Assembly (NCBI GenBank): GCA_017459485.1
Contig: JAFUCW010000329.1
Span: 1 to 5,441 of the forward strand
Direction: 5' to 3'
Source of the DNA: Eggerthellaceae bacterium
GTDB taxonomy: Bacteria > Actinomycetota > Coriobacteriia > Coriobacteriales > Eggerthellaceae
DNA length: 5,441 bases
Shown here: piece by piece, positions 1 through 5,233 of the stretch
Numbering within the stretch: position 1 is the stretch's first letter
Layout of the letters: every line of letters starts with the position of its first letter
The notes under the pieces: generated by a model
Database searches by the model: none
Seen by the model: only the letters and a program-made list of their open reading frames with translations
What the model was told of the DNA's origin: nothing
Made by a program: the position numbers and the translations under genes

Positions 1-8
1 CGAATTCG

Positions 9-96
9 CCCGCCTTTGGACCGACGCGTACTTGAGTACGCGAGGGGCAAAACAAGGGCGAAGGCGGGGTGGCTCGGGCGTTTGCAGCGTCGGTCC
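9..96. repeat. Structured intergenic element with nested and crossing inverted repeats
   Basis: Three perfect inverted repeats are packed here. Bases 25-42 form an 8-bp palindromic pair (CGCGTACT, TG, AGTACGCG). Bases 18-27 (GGACCGACGC) are the exact reverse complement of 87-96. Bases 9-16 (CCCGCCTT) are the reverse complement of 61-68. The second and third pairs cross each other, so as RNA or single-stranded DNA they would form either a pseudoknot or alternative folds. The second pair also shares bases 25-27 with the first. No supported gene lies here, although two plus-strand frames stay open from base 1 to about 110-129 with an arginine-rich, uninformative translation. It could be the end of a neighbouring transcript, a dispersed intergenic repeat, or a small structured RNA. 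The pairings are seen directly; any role is unknown. Confidence 0.45.
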
Positions 97-99
97 CTT

Positions 100-120
100 C
101 CGCCGTTTGTAAAACGGCGG
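100..120 (-). terminator. Hairpin behind mog, possible terminator
   Basis: A perfect 9-bp stem (CCGCCGTTT with AAACGGCGG) closes a 3-base loop, beginning 5 bases past the TAG stop of the mog gene when read on the minus strand. No T-run follows on either strand, so this is not a classical intrinsic terminator. In GC-rich actinobacteria such stems are often taken as terminators or 3'-end stabilisers. Its position right after the stop favours that role. Confidence 0.45.
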
Positions 121-125
121 AACCT

Positions 126-596
126 CTAATGTCCTTCGCCGGCCATCATGTGGACGGCGTGGGGCAGGGCGTCCTTGATGCCGCCCCAGTTTTCGCGCGC
201 GGCTTTTTCGCTGCCGGGCAGGTTTACGACCAGATGGCGGCCACGTTGCATGCAAAGCGCACGTGAGAGCATGGCATAGGGCGTGAACTGCAGGCTGTGT
301 GCACGCATGGCCTCGGCGATTCCTGGCACGTTGCGCTCGCACACGTCCATGGTCGCCTCGGGGGTCACGTCGCGCAGCGAAAGGCCGCTTCCTCCGCAGG
401 TGATCACCACGTCGGCGTCAACTTCGTCGCATGCTTCTACGATGGCGGCGGCAATCATGTCGCGCTCGTCGGGGACGACGACGTGGCTAGCAACGTCCCA
501 GCCTGCTTCGCGGACCAGCTCTTCGAGTGCTGCGCCTGCCGTGTCTTCTTTCATGCTCCGCGTGTCGGAGCATGTGATGATCGCAACTTTTGCCAT
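126..596 (-). CDS. mog: Molybdopterin adenylyltransferase-type protein (MogA/MoaB family)
   Basis: This 156-residue protein belongs to the MogA/MoaB family. Its members activate molybdopterin by adenylation with ATP, just before molybdate insertion by MoeA, in the cytoplasm. Visible signatures are the N-terminal strand with SDTRS (10-14) and E17-D18, PDERD (42-46), the nucleotide and molybdopterin-binding stretch TCGGSGLSLRDVTPEAT (66-82), PGIAEAMR (91-98), MLSRA (109-113) and NLPGS (125-129). D43 and D76 lie where the family has its conserved acidic residues. The length suits a single-domain member. The loop has S-L-R where many members have S-P-R, a mild deviation. The ATG at 596 is preceded on the minus strand by GAGGAGAA, 6-11 bases upstream, a strong Shine-Dalgarno. 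The gene lies 118 bases behind moeA in the same direction, and I saw no clear promoter between them, so cotranscription is likely. Whether it is MogA or MoaB in the strict sense cannot be settled here. Confidence 0.9.
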   Translation of the reverse strand: MAKVAIITCSDTRSMKEDTAGAALEELVREAGWDVASHVVVPDERDMIAAAIVEACDEVDADVVITCGGSGLSLRDVTPEATMDVCERNVPGIAEAMRAHSLQFTPYAMLSRALCMQRGRHLVVNLPGSEKAARENWGGIKDALPHAVHMMAGEGH

Positions 597-714
597 GCAG
601 TTCTCCTCTTCATTCGGTTCGGATGTTCCCTCGGTCTGGATGCTCGCTCGATTCGGGTGCAGACGCGCGCCATGCGACTACCTGCAGATTGGTCATGCGG
701 CAGGCCCTTGCTGC

Positions 715-1974
715 TTACAAGACCAGCTCTTCGGGGATGTCGAGCAGCAAGCAATCGAGCAATTCGCCGGCACTATGGTCCCCTGTGCCTTCGGGCAGTA
801 TGGCCAGACAGTTGCTGCGCTGGATGGGGCCGAACAAGCCGCTGCTTTGATTCTTTGCCGGCTCAACCAGATAGCCGCCGTTCGCATCCTTGACAAGCGT
901 TGCGCGCAGGTAGATGCGCCGGGGGTCTTTCTTCTTCTGCCCAGTAGTAAGCGCCGCTTTGACCTGAGAGTGCTCGAAGTGCGAAAACCCTTGCATCTTG
1001 CGAAGCGCGGGGCGAATGAGCATATGGAACCCCACATAGGCTGCAGATGGGTTTCCCGGAAGGCCGAAGACTGGCACGCCGTTTACCAGGCCGAACGCCT
1101 GTGCCTTGCCCGGCCTCATGTTCACTGTTGTCAGGTAAAGATCGCCAAGTTCGGAGATGACTTGCTTGATGAAATCGTAGTCTCCGTTAGCTGCGCCACC
1201 AGTCGTTATGACGAAGTCTGCGTTTGCTGTCGCGTCGCGCACGGCAGCTGCTAGAGCATCCATGGTATCTTCGACGATGGGCAGGATGTGGGCAATGCCG
1301 CCCGTCTCCTGCACGAGTGCGGCAAGCGCGTAGCTGTTTGAGTTGCGAATCTTGCCTGGAGTGGGCACGGTGTCTGGGTCGACGAGCTCCGATCCGGTGG
1401 CGAGGATGGCAACGTGCGGCCGCGCGTAGGTGTCCACTTCCAGGATTCCGCATGTGGCAAGAAAGCCGACGCCCGCTGTCTTGATAAGCTCTCCAGGGCG
1501 TACGATCACATCGCCCGCGTGGCACTCTTCCCCCGCTTCACGCACGTTTGAGCGCGTTTCGGTCGGTGTGGTAAACGCAACGACACTGCCTGTTTTTCCA
1601 TCGCCTTGCTCAACCTTGACCACTTCGTACTTCACCACGGAGTCGGCGGCGTCCGGCAACGGCGCACCCGTCATAATGCGCACGCATTCGTCGCTGGTCA
1701 GGGGCCCGTCGTAGACCGACCCGGCAGGCACGTCGGCAACGACTTTGAGGCGCACGGGTGTCTGTTCGCTGGCGCTCGAAAGCCAATCGGCGCACAGTGC
1801 GAAACCGTCCATGGCGGCATGGGCGAAGGGTGCGCTGGCGATGTCGGCGGTAAGCTCTTTGGCCGAAACGCGCCCGGTCGCTTCGAGCAAAGGCACGGTT
1901 TCTGTTGGCATGTGAGCGACGTGGGACAAAACGATTTCGCGAGCTCGTTCGGGCGATACCATTTCTTCGATCAT
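715..1974 (-). CDS. moeA: Molybdopterin molybdenumtransferase MoeA
   Basis: MoeA ligates molybdate to adenylated molybdopterin, releasing AMP, in the last common step of Moco synthesis. The protein is 419 residues, close to the usual 400-420. Domain order is normal. The N-terminal MoeA region (about 5-175) contains AMDGFA (54-59), MTGAPLPDAADSVV (101-114) and a G/P-rich segment near 150-175. The MoCF-binding domain (about 185-325) contains ATGSELV (192-198), PGKIRNSNS (206-214), TTGGAANGDYD (257-267), MRPGKAQAFG (286-295) and FGLPGNPSAA (303-312). A C-terminal beta domain (about 335-405) ends in LPEGTG. Two small departures from the common consensus are GGAANG for GGVSVG and GNPSA for GNPVS; neither removes an obvious catalytic acid. 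The start at 1974 has AAGGA about 6 bases upstream; a second in-frame ATG at codon 5 has less support. It heads the moeA-mog transcript, so it supports any molybdenum or tungsten pterin enzymes the cell has. None is encoded in this window. Confidence 0.95.
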   Translation of the reverse strand: MIEEMVSPERAREIVLSHVAHMPTETVPLLEATGRVSAKELTADIASAPFAHAAMDGFALCADWLSSASEQTPVRLKVVADVPAGSVYDGPLTSDECVRIMTGAPLPDAADSVVKYEVVKVEQGDGKTGSVVAFTTPTETRSNVREAGEECHAGDVIVRPGELIKTAGVGFLATCGILEVDTYARPHVAILATGSELVDPDTVPTPGKIRNSNSYALAALVQETGGIAHILPIVEDTMDALAAAVRDATANADFVITTGGAANGDYDFIKQVISELGDLYLTTVNMRPGKAQAFGLVNGVPVFGLPGNPSAAYVGFHMLIRPALRKMQGFSHFEHSQVKAALTTGQKKKDPRRIYLRATLVKDANGGYLVEPAKNQSSGLFGPIQRSNCLAILPEGTGDHSAGELLDCLLLDIPEELVL

Positions 1975-2008
1975 CGGGCATCCTTTTTGAGAGGGAGCAG
2001 TTAGGTCG

Positions 2009-2014
2009 ATTATA
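2009..2014 (-). promoter_or_regulatory. Probable -10 box of moeA-mog
   Basis: On the minus strand this reads TATAAT, a perfect -10 hexamer, within GGTATAAT. It would start transcription near 2001-2003, giving a leader of roughly 27 bases that carries the moeA Shine-Dalgarno (AAGGA at 1986-1982). I find no good -35 at the 16-18 base spacing. The leader is too short to hold a known Moco riboswitch. Confidence 0.55.
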
Positions 2015-2081
2015 CCTGTTTGAAGATGGTAGGGTGGCCTGTGCGGGTGGCATACGGCTTCTTTGCAAGCAAACTTTCAGG

Positions 2082-2100
2082 AGAAGGCGAACGTCCTTCT
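2082..2100. other. Small hairpin in the moeA/xre divergent region
   Basis: AGAAGG and CCTTCT pair as a 6-bp stem around a 7-base loop. A weaker TTTG/CAAA stem sits just to the left at 2062-2073. Neither is followed by a T-run. They occupy the otherwise empty middle of the divergent spacer between moeA and the HTH gene, upstream of the TACATGTA sites. Their function is unknown and they may be incidental. Confidence 0.25.
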
Positions 2101-2107
2101 AATGCTA

Positions 2108-2119
2108 TACATGTACGTA
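2108..2119. promoter_or_regulatory. Distal operator-like site (TACATGTACGTA)
   Basis: This 12-base stretch contains the self-complementary octamer TACATGTA and is the exact reverse complement of 2179-2190, 59 bases downstream. Paired palindromic sites at such a distance upstream of a small HTH regulator gene are typical of dimer-binding operators, sometimes with looping. The sequence relation is directly visible. That the neighbouring XRE-type protein is the binder is inference. Confidence 0.4.
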
Positions 2120-2170
2120 ACTAGGGTCTTTTTATGCACTTTAGCCAAATAGAGCGCTTTGAGTAGGGCG

Positions 2171-2197
2171 TACATGTATACGTACATGTAATATTAT
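2171..2197 (+). promoter_or_regulatory. Proximal double operator-like site and likely xre promoter region
   Basis: Two copies of the palindromic octamer TACATGTA, at 2171-2178 and 2183-2190, are separated by TACG and run into an AT-rich stretch at 2189-2197. That stretch offers -10-like hexamers (TAATAT, TATTAT) in an otherwise GC-rich setting. I could not pair these with a convincing -35. The octamers would overlap the region bound by RNA polymerase, which is the arrangement expected if the product of the next gene represses or activates its own transcription. Tandem centres 12 bases apart put them about one helical turn apart. Confidence 0.45.
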
Positions 2198-2258
2198 TAG
2201 TCAAGCCAATCAATGGATCGGGTCTATCTACGCTCAATAGTTAGGAAAAGGGGCCGTC

Positions 2259-2501
2259 ATGGACATTCTAGGCATTTTCGGCGACAACGTTCGTCATTAT
2301 AGGCTGGAGAAGCATCTTTCGCAGGAAGCGTTTGCGGCGAAGTGCGGGTTGCACCGCACCTACATCAGCGCTGTCGAGCGTCACAAGCGCAGCATCTCGC
2401 TGAACAACATTCAAAAGATCGCGAACGCGCTCGAGATCGAAACCTACCTGCTGTTCCTCGAGCCCGCCATGATTCCTCCTAAAATCGTTCGTCGCTCGTA
2501 G
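2259..2501 (+). CDS. Small XRE-family helix-turn-helix regulator, controller-protein-like
   Basis: This is an 80-residue, single-domain DNA-binding protein of the HTH_3 (Cro/C1, XRE) type. The five-helix fold covers about residues 6-67. The core helix-turn-helix is SQEAFAAKCGLHRTYISAVERHKR (21-44), given here by its key residues Q22, A26, G30, Y35, E40 and R41. SISLNNIQKIANALEIE (45-61) follows as helices four and five. There is no ligand-binding or catalytic domain; the tail (68-80) is short and basic. The overall look resembles controller (C) proteins of restriction-modification systems and small autoregulators, but no methylase or nuclease gene is present in the window. The ATG at 2259 has AAGGGG ending 5 bases upstream. 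It is monocistronic: divergent from moeA, with its own terminator. Palindromic TACATGTA sites upstream suggest autoregulation, which is inference. Its targets cannot be deduced. Confidence 0.85.
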   Translation: MDILGIFGDNVRHYRLEKHLSQEAFAAKCGLHRTYISAVERHKRSISLNNIQKIANALEIETYLLFLEPAMIPPKIVRRS

Positions 2502-2539
2502 CTTTCCAGCGTATACATCCTCGGAAACCATCGAATCAG

Positions 2540-2563
2540 ACGGCCTGCAGCGCGGGCCGTTTT
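2540..2563 (+). terminator. Intrinsic terminator of the xre gene
   Basis: A 9-bp GC-rich stem (ACGGCCTGC with GCGGGCCGT, one T-G wobble) closes a 3-base loop and is followed directly by TTT. The last paired base adds a fourth T. It lies about 40 bases behind the xre stop codon and isolates that gene from alr. Confidence 0.8.
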
Positions 2564-2583
2564 GGTATGCAGGACGTCTAATA

Positions 2584-2649
2584 GGCAAGTCGCGGAAAGC
2601 CGTCAGGCGCCTCCAAGCTGTTTGTGCGATAAGGTCTGTTCCGCAAGCC
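2584..2649. other. Imperfect inverted repeat in the xre-alr spacer
   Basis: GCGGAA at 2592-2597 is the reverse complement of TTCCGC at 2639-2644. Flanking GGC (2584-2586) and GCC (2647-2649) could extend the pairing. A GGCGCC palindrome lies between the arms. It sits just upstream of the probable alr -10 box, so the right arm would cover the -35 region. It may be an operator or chance; nothing else is recognisable in this spacer. Confidence 0.2.
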
Positions 2650-2660
2650 TCCTGCTCCGC

Positions 2661-2666
2661 TATACT
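2661..2666 (+). promoter_or_regulatory. Probable -10 box of alr-udg
   Basis: TATACT matches the -10 consensus at five of six positions and lies 40 bases before the alr ATG, predicting a leader of about 34 bases. Only a poor -35 (TTCCGC, 16-base spacing) is visible. AAGGA at 2694-2698, 8 bases before the ATG, is the Shine-Dalgarno. Confidence 0.5.
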
Positions 2667-2706
2667 GCTTGTATCGTACGAACAGAGCATTGCAAGGACG
2701 GTTCAC

Positions 2707-3987
2707 ATGCTAGAAGACGAGCCCCTTAACGGTTTCACCGGTTTCGCGCGTAAGGGCAAGGCGCAGTTCCAGTACTCGCGAGCTGCAGAGCAGGCGGCAC
2801 AAGAGGCGCGAACTGAGTTTGGGGAGGAATTCCTTTCGTCGATTCCCGCCACCGACCGTCGTTGGGCATGGGTTGAAATCAGCCTTGACGCAATCAGGCA
2901 CAACACGATACAGGCCAAGCAGCGCCTGCGTGCGGGCGTGCGTCTGATGGCGGTCGTGAAGGCGGACGCCTATGGGCACGGCGCAGTGGAATGTGCGAAG
3001 ACGGCGCTCAGCTCCGGCGCGGACAATGTGGGGGTCGCAACGGTCGACGAAGCAGTGCAGCTGCGCGACGCAGGAGTGACGGTGCCTATCCTGGTGCTCT
3101 CGGAGCCGCCCGAAGAAGCCGTTCCGCTGCTGCTGGCAAAGCGCATCACGCCGACGGTGTTTTCGCCGGAATTCGCGCTTGCCTATGGCGAGCTGGCGGA
3201 CCTTCATGGCATGAAGGCTCCTTTCCATCTGGCGGTGAACACGGGCATGAACCGCATCGGCGTGCGAGCCGAAGACGTGATAGAGTTCGAGCGCCAGGTC
3301 AACTTCCATCGTGCACTCGTCCACGAAGGGACGTTCACGCATTTCGCCACTGCCGACAGCGGCGACACCATCGACTTCAACATGCAGGTGAGGCGCTTCG
3401 TGGATGCGCTGGGGGCGCTGCAGGCAGCGGGCATCGATCCGGGCATCGTCCATGCGGCGAACTCCGCAGCTCTCTTCCGCTTCCCAGACGTCCATTTCAA
3501 CATGGCTCGCCTGGGCATAGCCTTGTACGGCTATCATCCGTGCGAGCAAACACGCGGTGCAGTTGACCTGCGGCCGGCCATGGCGGTGAAAGCACGCATT
3601 ACGGCGGCTAAGACCGTTCCCATGAGCGAAGGCGTCAGCTATGGCCTGCACTACCGCAGCCCTGGCAGCGTCAAGATCTGCACGGTGCCCATAGGCTATG
3701 CCGATGGGCTGAACCGTGCGCTTTCGGGCCAGGTCGACTTCATCTTGAATGGGCAGTACATGCGCCAGGTGGGCACCATCTGCATGGACCAATGCATGTT
3801 CGAAGTTGACTTGCGCAGCTTCGGGACGCGCGAGCGTCTGGACCCGCAGGTGGGAGACGTGGTGACCATTGTCGGACGCGACGGCAACGCCGAGACGACC
3901 ATCACCGACATGGCACGATTCTTGCGCACCATCGACTACGAAGTGGCATGCAACTTCTCGCTTCGCCTTCCGCGCGTGTTTGTCTAG
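2707..3987 (+). CDS. alr: Alanine racemase with N-terminal extension
   Basis: This PLP enzyme interconverts L- and D-alanine in the cytoplasm, supplying D-Ala for peptidoglycan. The family core starts near residue 53 (WAWVEISLDAIRHN). The PLP-binding lysine K85 lies in VVKADAYGHGA; NTGMNRIGV is at 178-186, HAANSAA at 249-255 and ARLGIALYGYHP at 267-278. The second catalytic base, the tyrosine of VSYG, is Y312; GYADG is at 330-334 and CMDQ at 359-362. The C-terminal beta domain ends in IDYEVACNFSLRLPRVFV. All catalytic landmarks are intact. At 426 residues it is longer than the usual 360-390 because about 50 residues precede the core. This segment (GFTGFARKGKAQFQYSRAAEQ, then Ala/Glu-rich to about 48) looks soluble and partly helical, without signal peptide or membrane segment. 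The start at 2707 has AAGGA 8 bases upstream, and there is no in-frame ATG, GTG or TTG between it and codon 78, inside the core. It heads an operon with the uracil-DNA glycosylase. Confidence 0.95.
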   Translation: MLEDEPLNGFTGFARKGKAQFQYSRAAEQAAQEARTEFGEEFLSSIPATDRRWAWVEISLDAIRHNTIQAKQRLRAGVRLMAVVKADAYGHGAVECAKTALSSGADNVGVATVDEAVQLRDAGVTVPILVLSEPPEEAVPLLLAKRITPTVFSPEFALAYGELADLHGMKAPFHLAVNTGMNRIGVRAEDVIEFERQVNFHRALVHEGTFTHFATADSGDTIDFNMQVRRFVDALGALQAAGIDPGIVHAANSAALFRFPDVHFNMARLGIALYGYHPCEQTRGAVDLRPAMAVKARITAAKTVPMSEGVSYGLHYRSPGSVKICTVPIGYADGLNRALSGQVDFILNGQYMRQVGTICMDQCMFEVDLRSFGTRERLDPQVGDVVTIVGRDGNAETTITDMARFLRTIDYEVACNFSLRLPRVFV

Positions 3988-3991
3988 GAGG
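3985..3991 (+). promoter_or_regulatory. Shine-Dalgarno of udg overlapping the alr stop
   Basis: TAGGAGG contains the TAG stop codon of alr and a near-perfect Shine-Dalgarno, 4 bases before the ATG at 3996. It fixes the udg start there rather than at the in-frame ATG at 3948 inside alr. It also implies that ribosomes finishing alr can restart on udg. Confidence 0.8.
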
Positions 3992-3995
3992 CTGC

Positions 3996-4553
3996 ATGAA
4001 AGGACAGATACCGCTAGAGGAACTGCAGGCGCAAGCGCAGCAATGCCGGGCCTGCCCGCTGTGGGAAGGCCGTACCAACCTGGTGTTTGGCGTGGGCAAC
4101 CCTCATGCACGCGTTCTTATTGTGGGGGAGGCGCCGGGAAAGAACGAAGACGAGCAGGGAGAGCCCTTTGTCGGCGCGGCGGGCAAGAACCTCAACGCGC
4201 TTCTTGAACTGGCCGGGCTTGTGCGCGAAGACGTCTATATCGCCAACGTCTTGAAGTGCCGCCCGCCCGGCAACCGCGATCCACAACCGCTCGAAATCGA
4301 GGCGTGCACACCTTTTTTGCGCGAGCAGACGCGCACCATCTCGCCCGATTTCATCGTGACCTTGGGCAACTTCGCCACGAAGTTCATCCTGAAGACCGAC
4401 CGCGGCATCACTGGCCTGCACGGGAGGCTCCAGCAGGCAGGGCGCTTCAAGGTCTTTCCCGTCTACCACCCTGCTGCCGCCATCTACGATCGCAGCAAGC
4501 AGGCGGCGCTTGAAGAAGACTTTCGAACGTTGGGCAAGCTTCTGGGCGCGTAG
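3996..4553 (+). CDS. udg: Type-4 uracil-DNA glycosylase, 4Fe-4S
   Basis: A 185-residue monofunctional DNA glycosylase that removes uracil, arising from cytosine deamination or dUTP incorporation, to start base-excision repair. Family-4 hallmarks are all present. Four cysteines with the expected spacing (C17, C20, C88, C104) can bind the 4Fe-4S cluster. Motif GEAPGKNEDEQGEPFVG (44-60) forms the active-site loop; ANVLKCRPPGNRDP (83-96) follows, then TLGNFATKF (122-130), and VYHPAA (156-161) carries the active-site-region histidine H158. The usual closing helix ALEEDFRTLGKLL ends the protein. Length matches the family (about 180-220). The start at 3996 is chosen because of the TAGGAGG Shine-Dalgarno; the upstream ATG at 3948 would add 16 residues overlapping alr with no clear ribosome site. 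It is translated 8 bases behind alr, likely coupled. No functional link to alanine racemase is evident, so this looks like an economy operon. A rule of thumb: low molecular weight and the cluster suit a GC-rich genome facing cytosine deamination. Confidence 0.93.
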   Translation: MKGQIPLEELQAQAQQCRACPLWEGRTNLVFGVGNPHARVLIVGEAPGKNEDEQGEPFVGAAGKNLNALLELAGLVREDVYIANVLKCRPPGNRDPQPLEIEACTPFLREQTRTISPDFIVTLGNFATKFILKTDRGITGLHGRLQQAGRFKVFPVYHPAAAIYDRSKQAALEEDFRTLGKLLGA

Positions 4554-4598
4554 GCTGCCGGAGCGAGTTGGCCGGAGCGTGTGGTCGTAGCACGCAGG

Positions 4599-4635
4599 CG
4601 GTCGTTGCGCGTAGGCCGTGGCGCAAAGGCGACCG
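4599..4635. terminator. Imperfect hairpin between convergent udg and PAP2 genes
   Basis: CGGTCG-TTGCGC (4599-4610) pairs with GCGCAA-CGACCG (4621-4626 and 4630-4635): 12 base pairs with a 3-base bulge and a 10-base loop. It is in the 162-base spacer where two genes run toward each other and could end transcription in both directions. No T-run follows, so a classical intrinsic mechanism is not supported. A weaker 5-bp hairpin (CCCTG/CAGGG) is at 4663-4676, and GCCGGAGCG is repeated directly at 4557 and 4571. Confidence 0.4.
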
Positions 4636-4715
4636 AAAAGGACTTGCGAAGCACAAGAGAGGCCCTGGTTGCAGGGGACGTCGGTGCGTGCGCTCAATCG
4701 AGAACATGCAGATTC

Positions 4716-5225
4716 TTAGGGGATTGCCACGTAGCCAAGTAAAGCGCAGAGCAAAGCGAAGCCGGCGCCTGCAACGATATCACGCGGGTAGTGGACGCCT
4801 CCGACAATGCGCAGGTAGGCGATTGCGCCGCAGGCAGCGAATCCGAGCGTGCCACAAAGGAGGCCTGCCGCCCAAAGGAGCGTGCATGCGATGATCGTCG
4901 CGCTTGCCATGTGGCGCGATGGCATACTCTTGCCTTGCGTGTCTTTGTGGATAAGCGGAGCTATGTCGTGGGCTTCGTAGGGGCGCCTGGCATTGACGAA
5001 AGCACGCATCGCTGTTACCAGGCCGAAAGTGACAAGCGGCACGACGAAAGCGCGGAGCAGTTGCCCGCTTGACGTTGCGGCAAGCCACGCAAGGAGTCCC
5101 GCATAGGCACCAGCGACCGCGACACGCAGAAACGCATCGGCGCGCTCGACAAGCTTCGCCATCTCGGGGTTTCGTCTCCAGGGGGCGCTGATGCGGGCGT
5201 AGAATTCCGGATAGCTCTTGCTCAT
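4716..5225 (-). CDS. PAP2-superfamily membrane phosphatase
   Basis: A 169-residue integral membrane protein of the type-2 phosphatidic acid phosphatase (PAP2) superfamily, whose members dephosphorylate lipid phosphates such as undecaprenyl pyrophosphate or phosphatidate at the membrane. The three-part phosphatase signature is complete: R74-x6-R81-P82 (the first residue is usually Lys), P102-S103-R104-H105 (commonly PSGH), and R139-x5-H145-x3-D149. H105 and H145 are the expected general acid and nucleophile. Hydrophobic stretches at about 33-50, 56-73, 107-124, 126-138 and 150-168 suggest five membrane spans after a charged cytoplasmic N-terminus (1-30). It is short for the superfamily, but bacterial minimal forms of this size occur. 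The ATG at 5225 has no Shine-Dalgarno; TATAAT lies only 8 bases upstream, pointing to a leaderless mRNA. The gene stands alone, convergent with udg. The substrate cannot be inferred; undecaprenyl pyrophosphate is the obvious candidate but unproven. Confidence 0.85.
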   Translation of the reverse strand: MSKSYPEFYARISAPWRRNPEMAKLVERADAFLRVAVAGAYAGLLAWLAATSSGQLLRAFVVPLVTFGLVTAMRAFVNARRPYEAHDIAPLIHKDTQGKSMPSRHMASATIIACTLLWAAGLLCGTLGFAACGAIAYLRIVGGVHYPRDIVAGAGFALLCALLGYVAIP

Positions 5226-5233
5226 GGTGTGCC

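Noticed and set aside
1..129. 3' end of a plus-strand gene entering from the left edge
   Set aside because: Two frames are open here (to 109-111 and 127-129), but the stretch is short, GC-rich and arginine-heavy, and the inverted-repeat structure is a better description. Flanking sequence would be needed to decide.
283..1254. A 323-codon plus-strand open frame over mog and the end of moeA
   Set aside because: It lies opposite two well-recognised genes and spans their intergenic gap. Its translation is low-complexity Ser/Cys/Arg-rich, as expected for antisense of GC-rich coding DNA.
2038..2107. Possible tRNA or riboswitch in the moeA/xre spacer
   Set aside because: The small stems do not assemble into a cloverleaf on either strand, there is no T-loop consensus, and no known riboswitch motif is apparent. 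The region also lies upstream of the moeA -10 box, so it is not in the moeA leader.
2268..2690. A 140-codon minus-strand frame over the HTH gene and its terminator
   Set aside because: It is antisense to the XRE gene and runs across a clear intrinsic terminator. There is no recognisable domain.
3948..3995. Upstream in-frame ATG for udg
   Set aside because: It would add 16 residues overlapping the end of alr. The ATG at 3996 has a near-perfect Shine-Dalgarno and matches the family's usual N-terminus.
2710..4110. A 466-codon minus-strand open frame covering alr
   Set aside because: It is the antisense shadow of the alanine racemase gene, whose catalytic motifs are unmistakable. Its translation is His/Arg/Cys-rich without any domain.
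4014..4697. A 227-codon minus-strand frame opposite udg
   Set aside because: It shadows the glycosylase, whose four cluster cysteines and active-site motifs are intact on the plus strand.
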